Shown here in pieces: positions 1 to 9,849 of a DNA stretch of 64,000 bases. Location of the stretch: positions 103,050-167,049 of the forward strand of contig NW_025064922.1 in NCBI RefSeq assembly GCF_019112545.1, written 5' to 3'. How positions within the stretch are numbered: position 1 is the first letter of the stretch; the number at the start of each line of letters is the position of its first letter. Under the pieces are notes generated by a model. That model had not been told where the DNA came from, made no database searches, and was given only the letters and a program-made list of their open reading frames with translations. The translations under genes and the position numbers were made by a program. The DNA comes from Guyanagaster necrorhizus (lineage: Eukaryota; Basidiomycota; Agaricomycetes; Agaricales; Physalacriaceae).

Positions 1-396
1 CAGGTCGGTAACTTGCGTCTACCAGCAATATGCCAATCGGGCTGGGCGTTCGAATAGATCTCTGGATGTATGTTCATTTTATCTCTGTAACCATGGTCGA
101 TCCAATTCACCTCGTTGCGATCCTCTTAAATCTCGTTTTCAAACGTAAATGGGGTATATCTATGCGGCAATCTACGTATAATGAGATGATTCACCTCGGT
201 CCTCTAGAAAGGGATGTCCGAGTCGCGGAACAGCGTCGATAACCAATCACCCGAAAACAATTCCAGGTCGACGCATGTGATGAAATTGGAATTGTACAAG
301 CTCACACCAATAAAGACCAACTATGCTCAGCTAGGGAATTATATCATGTACGAAACATTATGCGTTGGCAATAATTCCATGAGACATTGTTTCTAC

Positions 397-2071
397 TTAG
401 ACACCAACTTCTCCGGATCCCATTTTATCTCCAAGCGCATCCAAGAGCCTCTTCAGTTCCTCCGCTTCCTTCGTCAACAGTGATACTTCACTCTCCTTCT
501 CCCTCTCTTTCCAGCTAAGATCCTTTACGGCTTTACCCACAACATCTGCCCACGTAACCCCATCCTTTGCCAGCGTCTCGACAATCTGGTCCTTAATACG
601 TCTACACGCACCAGCACCATCATACCCAAAGCCCGTATATACCTGCACCAGGGATGCCCCAGCCTTGGCATAATCCAGTGCGTCTTCACCGGATGATATA
701 CCTCCACAACCAATGAGCGGGATACTCTCCGGAAGATGCTGGCGCAGCGTCTTGAGTGCAGATAGAGAGAGCTCTTTCAAAGGAGCCCCGGATAGTCCCC
801 CGGCTTCGGCTTTGCTTGCTGTAACAGATGCATGAGATATGAATAGAAAAGGAAACATATTACTGACGGTGGTGGAGAGAAGAAGGTCGTGAGATGGTGG
901 TGTTGCTCACGATGACACCGTCGATGCGGCTATTCCGTATCACATCTGCCATGTCAACTAGCTGGGACTCGTCAAGGTCGGGGGCTATTTTCAAGACTAG
1001 CTTGGGTTTGGGAGCGGACGTTACGGCCGATGGAGGGAGGTTGTCTCGGGCTTTTGTAACGCCATCGAGCAAGGTTTGAAGGGTATCGCGACTTTGAAGA
1101 CCACTAGATACATGGTCAATGAACGTGCCGTCGTCAGTCTGAAGCAAGCCTACCGTAGCCCGGGTGTATTCGGACTTGACACATTGACGACCAGCACATC
1201 GGAATAGGGCCCAAACATACGAACGCCATCAACAAAGTCCTGTATTGACTCTGCTGGTGAGGTCTTGTTTTTGCCAAGATTGACGGCAAGGACAGATCCA
1301 CTGCGGAACGACGCGGTGTCGTTGTCCTCCTGCAGGAACGTCGGTATACGCGCTCGTATTCGGTTCAAGACAGACATGTGGCCCTGCGAAGGAAATCCGT
1401 AACGGTTGATGACTGCCGCATCTTCAGGGAGATGGAAGAAACGCGGTCGGGGGTTCCCTGACTGGCTCAGTATTAGAAGACGTCGAGATATAATGAACGG
1501 CCGACACACCTGTGGACTTGGAGTTACACTACCAACCTCCACCCAGCTGAATCCAAGATCGAATAGGCCTTGTAAATCATTAGGAATGAAAACGCCGGAA
1601 CAAGTGGTAGCGTACCATCTATTGCCTCTCCATCCTTGTCAAATCCAGCCGCAAGACCAACAGGATTGGATATTGATTTCCCCCAGAGCTGCAAACTGGT
1701 TATATCATTGTAGAAAGATTTCGAACAGCTCAGCTCACCTCGAATTTCAGTCTCTCGTCATCCGCAACGACATCTTTGGGCCCCAGCCCACTCCTCAACA
1801 CTTGAACGGCAAACTTGTGACCTGTCTCCGGGTCTAGTGTGTATCTCAGTAGAGGCGTCAAGACATAACGGTGTATGGCAGAGCGAGAGTCGAAGTAGTA
1901 TACCGCGAAGAGACCCGCTGAAACGGCGAAGACAGTTGCATACAGGCCTGTACGGACGGGTGATTGCGGGATAAAGGAAGATTTGGTGAACAGGGTTCGA
2001 CTGGGAGCAGAAAGGCGAGTACGTGCGGGCGACAACAGCAGTCGCGACACTGCTTGTCGCAATGCAGCCAT
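397..2071 (-). CDS. DHODH: Dihydroorotate dehydrogenase (quinone), class 2, mitochondrial
   Basis: Oxidises dihydroorotate to orotate in pyrimidine synthesis, passing electrons to ubiquinone at the inner mitochondrial membrane. Six exons can be read: 2071-1739, 1688-1616, 1568-1510, 1461-1154, 1103-868 and 818-397, all with GT..AG introns. The N-terminus is Arg/Ser-rich ([18 protein letters not shown]), as in a mitochondrial presequence, and is followed by a membrane segment ([21 protein letters not shown]). Family landmarks follow in order: [41 protein letters not shown], the class-2 [11 protein letters not shown] loop with the catalytic-base serine, KIAPD, SNTT, EAGGLSG and the FMN-binding [12 protein letters not shown] and [10 protein letters not shown]-terminal charged extension (about 40 residues) follows the barrel. 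The start is the first ATG of the presequence exon. It looks intact. The exon 5/6 join is chosen by frame (GTCAGT donor); neighbouring donors are possible. Confidence 0.95.
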
Positions 2072-2402
2072 GGCACCGTCGACGTCGTGGACAGAGAGAT
2101 GGACATGCTAGGTCGGGCCGGGGCCGGTACCGGTACCGGCCGACAACATTTCCCACAGTTCTGTTTCCTACTCTCAACAATGAGGAATCTTTCGTGTCGC
2201 GGAGAAACTTTCTTTCCTGTGATTTTTGGCCTTTTTATCACCTACAAAATGAATGGAGCCAGGTTGGATGATACCATCCTTGAGCTTGAGGACGGAACGA
2301 AAGAGGCCTACGTTATACCCAATAGGTCACATGCATACATAAAAGATGCCATGGACAAAGCCAAGCAGGCTCATTACACAACAGTATTCCTACTCCTTGC
2401 TC

Positions 2403-2889
2403 TCACCTCCTTGTGCACGTGTATGAACGCGTCAAATCATTCCATCCCTGCGGAATGAGACTCGCTATCTCATCGTTAACAGAGAAAGCAGTTCCCATAC
2501 ATCCCACCTCACTGTCGTCGGTTCAGATGAGTAAAAAATTGAATGTACTTAACACAATACTCACGAATAAAGTGTGCAGGTCATCCCGATATCCGGGCGC
2601 ACCGACGAAATGTTATCGATCCATGCATCGCCCGCCGCGAAGGTGATGCACAACGCGCTCTCTGTAGTGGAATATGTGCACATTCCCTCAAAGTTTTCGT
2701 CTTTGCAGTAATAGAATCCCGGATTTCCTGAATTCTGTTCGACATGAGATGAATGTGTCAATAGACGCTCGACCAGGCCAGACTTACAGGAGCGCGGGAG
2801 ACGATATCGACTGCAATGGTGGACCCAGAGCCCGTGGGTGCTCCAGCCACGACAGCTACGGCAGAGAAGATCAATGCTAGGAGTTTCAT
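2403..2889 (-). CDS. Secreted beta/gamma-crystallin-like protein, paralogue A
   Basis: Small secreted protein of about 125 residues. The three exons (2889 to ~2788, ~2735 to ~2567, ~2512 to 2403) follow GTAAGT and GTGAGT donors. Residues 1-17 (MKLLALIFSAVAVVAGA) form a clear signal peptide. The mature part has two Greek-key-like repeats. The first reads FYYCKDENFEG, about 30 residues, then WIDNISSVRPDIGMTCTLY. The second starts YSEVGCMG, which fits the crystallin Tyr-x6-Gly signature, and ends GWNDLTRSYTCTRR. Six cysteines suggest disulfides. The spacing and the W-x-D-N-I-S-S-V element match beta/gamma-crystallins, a fold also used by some microbial secreted proteins; that is family inference and the biological role is unknown. 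It is one of four intact paralogues here. The start ATG is preceded by a TATAAA box. A longer reading frame upstream is not in frame with the signal peptide. Confidence 0.8.
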
Positions 2890-2934
2890 GGGAAGCCGAT
2901 TTCAACCTGGGTCAATCTTCGACGCTACCTACGC

Positions 2935-2940
2935 TTTATA
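2935..2940 (-). promoter_or_regulatory. TATA box of paralogue A
   Basis: TATAAA on the minus strand, 46 bp before the ATG of the secreted crystallin-like gene. The three other intact paralogues have a TATA-like element 39-55 bp before their ATG. Confidence 0.5.
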
Positions 2941-4048
2941 TGCAGGTGTTCTACACAAGAGAGGGCCTTTCTTCGCGAGATCATAATTCGGGTTGTCTGA
3001 CAAAAGTAACACCGTATGATGGGATTCTGGACAGCAATTGGATTTTCTTCTCCTCTCACCCGTGGGCACTTGTCCCCTCTTCGAGAAAATTTCCGATTGA
3101 CGTATTGCTTGAAAGCTGATGTTATAATGATCTCATCAAAAATTTCCTTAGCGACTTCCAAAGACGCCTAAGATACTGAGCGCCAATTTTCGTCATGGGA
3201 GACCTCGAGAGTTGACATCAGGTGGTGGCGTCTGACGAACCCAAATAGGAAAGGCCAACTCAATAAGAACTTTTCACTCCGTTCAGGTCGTAGACTGACC
3301 AATACTGAAGTGGTGATCTTGATTCATCGGCGAGAACTGTAGGTGATATCTTTGCGTAACGACAAATGTGCGTACTAACAGATCGAATCACTCAGGAAAT
3401 AACGATTTGAGGTTATTAACTATGCAGCCTAAACATATTCAAAGGAACTGACTTTATTGGACCGGTCGATGATTTCGGATTGATAATTGACAGTGCAGGC
3501 ATCGTTGCTTCAAGGACGTCCGCTTGACCCATTTGATGTCTTCTGGAAAGCTATATGGAATTCAGACATCCCAAGTCCCTTTACCGAGTGCCCGACCTCT
3601 TCGCTGTAAGAATTCTGATTGACGCGTCATCTGCAGGTAGCACTTTACCGATTCATCAAACGTGATACTGAGGCGCCTAATACTAGTCAGTGTCTGTTTA
3701 TGATTTGATCTTACCGAAGCATCCGTGATCAGGTTATGGTACTCCTCGAACTCAAATCTAATTTTCACTGAGCGGCTCCTTGACTTGGCGATTGGGTCAG
3801 AGAGAAGCATTTCAGACGATAATGTTTATTTAACAATTTTACTAATATCATCACCAGATCGCTTCACATAGACCTGGTCTTCGATGACAGCAGCAAGAAA
3901 TACGTATTAGTCACAACAGGTTCCCAGACACGACCTACAAAATTATTGAAATATGTTCACGCCATGGGTCGCCATCTAATACAGATATTCTCAAGATATT
4001 CTAACTAAACCACATTAGTGGTGAAAGTCCATTATATACCGAAGGATA
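2941..4048. other. Intergenic, no recognised gene
   Basis: I see no convincing gene here. A minus-strand reading frame at 3562-3810 (82 codons) has an internal GTAAGA donor but no family signature and no good continuation, so it is not called. Confidence 0.4.
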
Positions 4049-4474
4049 TCAAGTTTGCACGCAAGTATAGGAACTTGCTTTGTCCGCCCAACTGATAGTA
4101 CCCATCTGAGATTTGACCGCAAGAGTCGCTCCGGTACAGTTCACCCCACTTTCAAGAACCGTGAGTTCAATTCATAAAATATCATCGGGAAATTTACCTG
4201 TACAACGTACATGCTACGCCAGTGTCCGGACGCATACAGGCTATGTCCTGGTTCCAAAACCCTCCCGCCGAAAAAGTAATGCAAGTCCCAGACTCAGCCT
4301 CAGTGTAAGCACATGGGCCATAGAAATTTGCTTGAGTGCAATAATACGTTCCAACGATCTGTGTTCAACACGTCTACAGTGGAATCCAGGGGACTAATTC
4401 CTGCCACTTACCGTTGCACGTGCACTGGCCGCAAGGGCAACAACTGAGGCGAGGGTGGTAAGCTTCAAGTGCAT
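4049..4474 (-). CDS. Secreted beta/gamma-crystallin-like protein, paralogue B
   Basis: The gene has three exons on the minus strand and is easily missed because no single frame is long. Exon 1 encodes a signal peptide (MHLKLTTLASVVALAASARA). After a GTAAGT..CACAG intron, exon 2 encodes VGTYYCTQANFYGPC.. to W-N-Q-D-I-A-C-M-R-P-D-T-G-V-A-C-T-L-Y. After a GTAAAT..GAAAG intron, exon 3 starts SGVNCTGATLAV and ends SSYTCVQT before TGA at 4049-4051. Exon phases (0 and 2) match those of paralogues A and C, which is strong support for the model. The second repeat keeps the Tyr-x6-Gly pattern. The Asn-Ile-Ser-Ser element of paralogue A is Asp-Ile-Ala-Cys here, giving an extra cysteine. The predicted product is about 105 residues and extracellular. 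Function is unknown. Confidence 0.78.
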
Positions 4475-4514
4475 TCCGGAAAGCGATAGACGAGTGCGTA
4501 ATCCAAGCCCACTT

Positions 4515-4520
4515 CTTATA
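4515..4520 (-). promoter_or_regulatory. TATA-like box of paralogue B
   Basis: TATAAG on the minus strand, 41 bp upstream of the paralogue B ATG, at the position equivalent to the TATA elements of its paralogues. Confidence 0.45.
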
Positions 4521-5099
4521 AGAAACTTCAATTCCGGTATGACCCCTACTTCTTTGAAGCCGCATCTGGACCGTTTCCTTACCACCTGTCATGCAGAACC
4601 TGAATGTAGCTCCGAGTCGACAGCGCGACGCTCCAAACACTACTGCCCTAAACTCCAGCATAGAAGCTTCGATGAGGAATACTTAAGCGCCTTCGTTATA
4701 CTGATCTTCCTGTCAAGAACAGACAGCGATCACGTCGGGGATGGAAAGGGCGACGCGTATTCAGGCGCCTTGCGACATATTGAATGTTGTATGTTGAACG
4801 TTGATGGTTTTGGGCAAAGAGAGCTGAAGTATTCACAGTACGCTTAGTTGCACGTTTCCGATTCTGGCACCACAGGCAGGCAGGCAGGTAGCATTACACG
4901 GCAGTGTCCACACAGAAGGGCATATTCCGGCCGAAACTAGAGATCTCTCAATTGAACTCAACTCAGAATTACTCTGAGTCCTGAACCTCCCAGTGAGTAT
5001 GATGTAGATCCAAACGCATGTATTTCGATAAAGACAAAAGCAGGTAGTAATCACAGTAGTGTATTGCATTACGGAACACTCCATGGACAACTTAAATCT

Positions 5100-5638
5100 G
5101 AAGTATGCAACTTCAGCCGGCTGAGGAGACAAGTTACGCTAGCCAGTAAATATGCCCGGACCTCACAACAAGGCCTACTTAACCGAAGTTCCTATCGCAA
5201 ATGTACGCCGCCACCGTGTTATTCCAACCAACTGTAGACAAGTCGCTGTATCCCTCATCGATGTCCAAAGAGTCACCAGTGCATTTAACTCCTCTGCAAA
5301 ATGATAAGCACCCCTTCGACCAGCACAGAGAACACTCACGAAAAAACGGTGCAAAAATTCTCGGGGTCGTTCCGCACAGACAAGATGGTCTGGTAGAAGG
5401 TACCACCAGGAGCGAAGGTGACGCAAGTGCCTGCACCTATAGTAGCATGGGTGCAGATACCGGTGAAGTCCGTTTCGGTGCAGTAGAGCATCCCGACACT
5501 ACTCGCTTGCTGATTGGCAACAGGACTGTAAGTTGCATTTATCATGCGAATAAAGTTTTCACTTACGGTCGCACGAGAGGAGATACTAGCTGCAGCAGCG
5601 CTGGAGACAGAGGCGAGAGCGAGGGCAAGCAACTTCAT
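5100..5638 (-). repeat. Left arm of ~0.5 kb inverted duplication (crystallin gene C)
   Basis: This segment reappears in opposite orientation at 8490-9028. It covers the whole of gene C and about 80 bp past its stop. The similarity ends sharply at the shared sequence GTTGCATACTTC (5100-5111 complement; 9017-9028). The arms surround the BTB gene. Confidence 0.8.
5179..5638 (-). CDS. Secreted beta/gamma-crystallin-like protein, paralogue C
   Basis: Encodes 118 residues in three exons: 5638-5567, about 5509-5340 and about 5293-5179. The signal peptide is MKLLALALASVSSAAAAS. Intron 1 is 57 bp and stays open in frame, so an uninterrupted reading frame through it is misleading; the splice restores the same exon phase as paralogues A and B. 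Mature repeat 1 runs GMLYCTETDFTGICTH through TILSVRNDPENFCTVF. Repeat 2 starts FSGVKCTG (aromatic-x6-Gly) and ends TVAAYICDRNFG. It is nearly identical to the inverted copy at 8490-8949, differing by a few residues (for example QASSV versus QTSNV). The product is predicted secreted; its role is unknown, with structural or defence roles both possible for this fold. Confidence 0.82.
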
Positions 5639-5676
5639 CGTGAATCGGAAGATGATAAGACACGGACGGCGACGGT

Positions 5677-5682
5677 CTTATA
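5677..5682 (-). promoter_or_regulatory. TATA-like box of paralogue C
   Basis: TATAAG on the minus strand, 39 bp before the ATG of paralogue C. Confidence 0.45.
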
Positions 5683-5699
5683 ACAAGAAGGCAAGTCGT

Positions 5700-6494
5700 A
5701 CTAGAGCATCAAGACAGACAGAATAGAAGACGATCAACATTTTGTATGCTTTGAAAGCTGCATATACAGTTTGAACTAGGACGTATCGAAGACACGCAAA
5801 AAATCCGTGCCTCTTTGTCATATTCCGTGAGCCCAGGCTGTCAGTCAATTAAGCGCTGAGCGAAGGCGCTTGAATTATGGATGTAAGAACGTGAAGGAAT
5901 GGAACTTTGATATTCTGTAGAGCTGTCAGGTACTGTTGGGTCCCGAGTGTGTCGAAACACCTAGCTAGCCTAGTAGTAGGATCGAAGTTGGCCACGCCAT
6001 GCGATTGGGCTGAGACCTCGGAGAAGATGAGAGCGTCAACAGAGAGCTTATTATATACTATCCAGAAGAGATACGCAGGTATGAGACAGCGTAGCAGAAA
6101 GCAAGTTTTTCTGAATGCAGCGGGGATCGAAAATGCGGTCCGAAATTGCGAATTTTGACCCAACTCTCTGACCTTTCCCCAAGCGTCTACGACGATAATG
6201 AGTATCAATCACCTCTCTAGTTCTTTACAGAATTTTCGGCCAGTTCCGTGGAGACAAAGCGAATGACCCTCTCTCGTCGCCTCAGGGCATTCATTCGGCT
6301 TCGCTGGTGCTCATGAAAACGTGACAGCCACAGCTCCCCCCAAATGTATCTGAGTTAGATACGCCGGGTGGTTGTTAACATTAAACATATCAAAGTTGGG
6401 ATTATACGGTTGGCCACCCATAGTAGTGGTATGCGAATACAGGTATAGATAGATAGTCAGTACAAAGTATTACATAGATAACATAGCAATTAGC
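5700..6494. other. Intergenic, no recognised gene
   Basis: Nothing recognisable. A 119-codon minus-strand frame at 5849-6208 has hydrophobic stretches but no signature or splice structure that would support it. Confidence 0.35.
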
Positions 6495-7724
6495 TCAATC
6501 ATGATTTGGAGACATAGCTGGCGACGGATTAAATTCCTGCAAACGAAACCATAACGGGATCATCTTCCACATCTTCTGCCTCTCTCTCGCTGCCCAAGCT
6601 TCCAGAGACTTCGCGCATGGCTTACATTCCGAGAACTCTGCACTCTTCAGCTGGCCTAGCTCCTCCGCTACATATAGCGGGTCGCAGAAACCGCGCTCCC
6701 GGTCAAAGAGGTAATGCTGTGTGGCAAGGTCGAAGAGCTCGGAGAAATCCTTCCGGCACGCCGCGGCAGAAACACAAACAGAAGAGGGTTTGCGGATGTG
6801 GGTACGAATATATTGACTCGTGCCCATGGCTTGGATGAGAGTAGTAATGGTATTCTGAGCGATCTCTTTGCCGAGACAGAGGCGCTGGGTGTCAGCGAGG
6901 GAGAGGGTTGAGGGATGGGAGGAACTAGGTGAGGTTTCGAAAATCTGGCAAAATGGATATCGGCAGAGGTCGTAAAAAGCGGGAGAGAGAAGAGAGGGAG
7001 CATCTACTTCCCGTGCGAGGTTTATTACAGCCTTAACTGTTGTTAGGACGACGATGAAGAGAAACCGGGATTACACACTATAGGTGAAGGGTAAAGATGA
7101 GAGCCACTCGAAGTCTGCATCTCGTATAACCGTGCCAGGTCTTCACGGCAATCCCAGCCTTTCAAAGTCGAAGGCCAGGCGATACTCAGATGCGCTAGCG
7201 CTTTCTCCCGCAGGGAATCGATGATATACTTTGTCGAAAGTCGTAGAATGCCGGATACTATTTGAAAGTCGTCCTGTCCGTTATCGCCAAAGTTCCTGCA
7301 AGGCGGTGAAGCAAATGACAAAGATGAGATACTTCATCAAACGTACGGGCCGTCGTACAGTGCGACGAGAAGGTTGGCCAGATCCTCAGCCTTGTCATGC
7401 AGAAAGATGACTGGGCACCCCTCTATCTCGTCGAGGCGCCCAGGCTGTGGATGTCGAGTCGACGAAGCAAGGGAGAACATATCACGGAAACATACTGAGT
7501 GGCGAGCGAGCTGCGACATGTGTACCCGGAACAACGTGTCCTCTGCACGACACACGACGCTGCCATCGTCGAACCACAAATCGGTGCGTCGGTGCAGCTC
7601 GGCGCCTGTGTCTGGGTCCACGATCTGCTGAGCGGCGGAACTTGTGCTAGTGAGACAAAGACACGGAACACTAGAAATGGACATACTTTGATGAAGACGA
7701 AGACGAGGTGCAGAGATCCGACAT
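6495..7724 (-). CDS. BTB/POZ domain protein
   Basis: Four exons: 7724-7687, 7646-7347, 7295-7075 and 7036-6495, about 365 residues. After a short Ser-rich N-terminus the protein shows the typical basidiomycete BTB domain: DLWFDDGSVVCRAEDTLFRVH, LARHSVCFRDMF, then G-C-P-V-I-F-L-H-D-K-A-E-D-L-A-N-L-L-V-A-L-Y-D-G (residues about 30-125). BTB domains mediate dimerisation and often recruit cullin-3 or chromatin factors. The C-terminal part (SGILRLSTKYIIDSLREKA and onward) is the conserved helical extension of these fungal proteins, with a Cys-containing segment (SECKPCAKSLEAW) near the end. Intron 1 is only 40 bp. The exon 3/4 junction uses a GTAATC donor, chosen because it alone keeps frame. It sits between two inverted copies of a secreted-protein gene, with no functional link implied. 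Confidence 0.85.
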
Positions 7725-8434
7725 GTTCACTCGCTGCTCGCTGTCTCTCGTGGTGAGCACGATGAAGGTAATAGAACAAGGTGCATGACACATCCTTCTG
7801 GTCAGGATCATCACTGAAAGCATTTTTTATTTATTTAAATTTTATCTCAATTACTTGGATACGCTTGGCATCCGGAAAAAGGAAAAGCCGCTTCCGCCTC
7901 AGACAAGAGCGCCACTAATTGATATGCGTACCATGTCGTGGCAAAAGAGGAGCTGTTCTTTCTGCACTGGGACCCGGGATCGGTGCAATCGTCACCTCAA
8001 TTATCCATGTTTTTGTGACGATAATAAAAGCTATCTCTGCGGCAAAACTTTTCATCATCGTTCAACTTGATGCCGAGACTGACAAAAATGTCTAGGTGAT
8101 TTGTCCCATCTATGATGTTATCTAGGATATTTTTATCGCTACTGTGGCGAGAGACGAAGTGAGATGCGCTCCGGGAGGAAGGGGCGTCACTTCCACGTAT
8201 TAGACGCCAAGCCTGTTAGTATGAGGAGTACTACACGACACTGAACGCCCGCGAACGAGCTGAAACATTCCATTTTTTATTTTAAGTCCATTTATCCTGT
8301 TCAGAAGCTCCGGCGACTAATAAAATCACCTTCCTTCCTTCCTGCCTGTCACTGTTTAATATTCTTGCAACGCCGGAATCTTAAGCGCCTTCTATTTTGC
8401 CTGCCTTGATGCTTCAGTATGGCCTGAAGTCCTT
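7725..8434. other. Intergenic, no recognised gene
   Basis: AT-rich spacer between the divergent BTB gene and crystallin copy C'. I see nothing specific apart from short TTCC repeats near 8333-8341. Confidence 0.4.
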
Positions 8435-8441
8435 TATTTAA
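8435..8441 (+). promoter_or_regulatory. TATA-like box of copy C'
   Basis: TATTTAA, 49 bp upstream of the ATG at 8490. Confidence 0.45.
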
Positions 8442-8489
8442 GAGGGGAATATCGACGTTCACTTAACGGTTGATATCTTTATCATCACG

Positions 8490-8949
8490 ATGAAGTTTCT
8501 TTCCCTCGCTCTCGCCTCTGTCTCCAGCGCTGCTGCAGCTAGTATCTCCTCTCGTGCGACCGTAAGTGAAAACTTTATTCGCATGATAAATGCAACTTAC
8601 AGTCCTGTTGCCAATCAGCAAACGAGTAATGTCGGGATGCTCTACTGCACCGAAACGGACTTCACCGGTATCTGCACCCATGCTACTATAGGTGCAGGCA
8701 CTTGCGTCACCTTCGCTCCTGGTGATACCTTCTACCAGACCATCTTGTCTGTGCGGAACGACCCCGAGAATTTTTGCACCGTTTTTTCGTGAGTGTTCTC
8801 TGTGCTGGTCGAAGGGGTGCTTATCATTTTGCAGAGGAGTTAAATGCACTGGTGACTCTTTGGACATCGATGAAGGATATAGCGACTTGTCTATAGTTGG
8901 TTGGAGTAACACGGTGGCGGCGTACATTTGCGATAGAAACTTCGGTTAA
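8490..8949 (+). CDS. Secreted beta/gamma-crystallin-like protein, inverted copy C'
   Basis: Exons 8490-8561, 8619-8788 and 8835-8949 give 118 residues. The signal peptide (MKFLSLALASVSSAAAAS) is followed by the two crystallin-like repeats, LYCTETDFTGIC..LSVRNDPENFCTVF and FSGVKCTGDSLDIDEG..AAYICDRNFG. Intron 1 (57 bp, GTAAGT..ATCAG) is a multiple of three without a stop. Unspliced transcripts would therefore still be translatable with 19 extra residues, which is also true of copy C. Differences from C are few and mostly conservative, consistent with a recent duplication under constraint. The promoter TATA element differs (TATTTAA versus TATAAG). Confidence 0.83.
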
Positions 8950-9028
8950 ATAGGCCATGTTGTGAGGTTCGGGCATGTTTACTGGCTAGAGTAACTTGTC
9001 TCCTCAGGTAGTTGACGTTGCATACTTC
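8490..9028 (+). repeat. Right arm of ~0.5 kb inverted duplication
   Basis: Inverted counterpart of 5100-5638. Beyond 9028 it joins directly to a decayed copy of paralogue A, whereas the left arm continues into unrelated sequence. Confidence 0.8.
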
Positions 9029-9246
9029 GTGGATCGATAACATTTCGTCGGTGCGCCGGGATACCGGAATGACCTGCACGCTTTACTCGTAAGTATTGCA
9101 TCACATTAAAGTTTGTACTCACCTAAACTGATCGTAATGCAGTGGGATGCGAAGGAAATTCTCCCCCCGTTACCGAAGAGATACCGAATCTCATTCCGCA
9201 GGGATGGAATGATTTGACGCGTTCATACATGTGCACCAGGAGGTGA
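9029..9246 (+). pseudogene. Truncated copy of crystallin-like paralogue A
   Basis: Reads SWIDNISSVRRDTGMTCTLYS, then a GTAAGT intron, then a third exon ending LIPQGWNDLTRSYMCTRR-stop at 9244-9246, very close to paralogue A. The signal peptide and first half are missing, so it cannot make a secreted protein. It abuts the end of the inverted copy C' at 9028, so the two were joined by rearrangement. Confidence 0.75.
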
Positions 9247-9571
9247 GAGAAAGGTGGAGAAAAATTGTTGCCAGATAAGTCTGCTTAGCCTTCTCCCTTA
9301 ATAATTAATTCTGTTTGCGTATTAGATAGTCCACACTACAGAGTTTCATATATTTCGTTCTCAAGGGTATAGCGGCGCGGTCCGAGGGCCCCTACTGAAA
9401 AGTTCGAAAAGCTGCTGAAAAGGTTCCCAGTCAGAGAACACTCCTTGACAGAAGAAGAAGATCAAAATATAAGGTCGCTGAGAGAAGCGTGGAAAAGGCG
9501 CCCGGTCTGACATGCGTATTACTTGCCATGGCTGCATTAAAATAGCATCGCGCGCACTGTTTTTCACACAA

Positions 9572-9840
9572 AATTCAGGAAACCCAGGTTCCCACTACTT
9601 CATAGTGCAAAGATGTAACCTTAGAGGGGTGGAGACCCGCAAGGTCCATAACCCAGCGTGTAGCAAGCAAGGCTCGCTGCCCCACTCCGACGCTTTTTTC
9701 CCCAAAAAATGAGGCAAACTTCGGAAACGCTTACCCATATGCCACCATAGGAAACAGAGATGTACCATCTTTGCACGGTGCTATGCTTGGTACAAGAACA
9801 TTTCGTCCATTCGCCCGGATCTCAGGGTAACCTCCAATGC
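9572..9840 (+). pseudogene. Second decayed copy of crystallin-like paralogue A
   Basis: Starts with the exon-2 motif of paralogue A (AATTCAGGAAACCCAGG; N-S-G-N-P-G) and later reads WYKNISSIRPDLRVTSNA before a GTGAGT donor at 9841, matching the end of exon 2. The middle is frameshifted and the cysteines at the end are lost. This is a degenerate relic with no start or end. Confidence 0.6.
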
Positions 9841-9849
9841 GTGAGTAAC

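Noticed and set aside
1964..2458. Plus-strand frame over the DHODH 5' end
   Set aside because: Antisense shadow of DHODH exon 1 and its upstream region, extending into the 3' end of crystallin-like gene A.
5849..6208. 119-codon hydrophobic minus-strand frame
   Set aside because: No family motif, signal or splice context; AT-rich intergenic DNA easily yields such frames.
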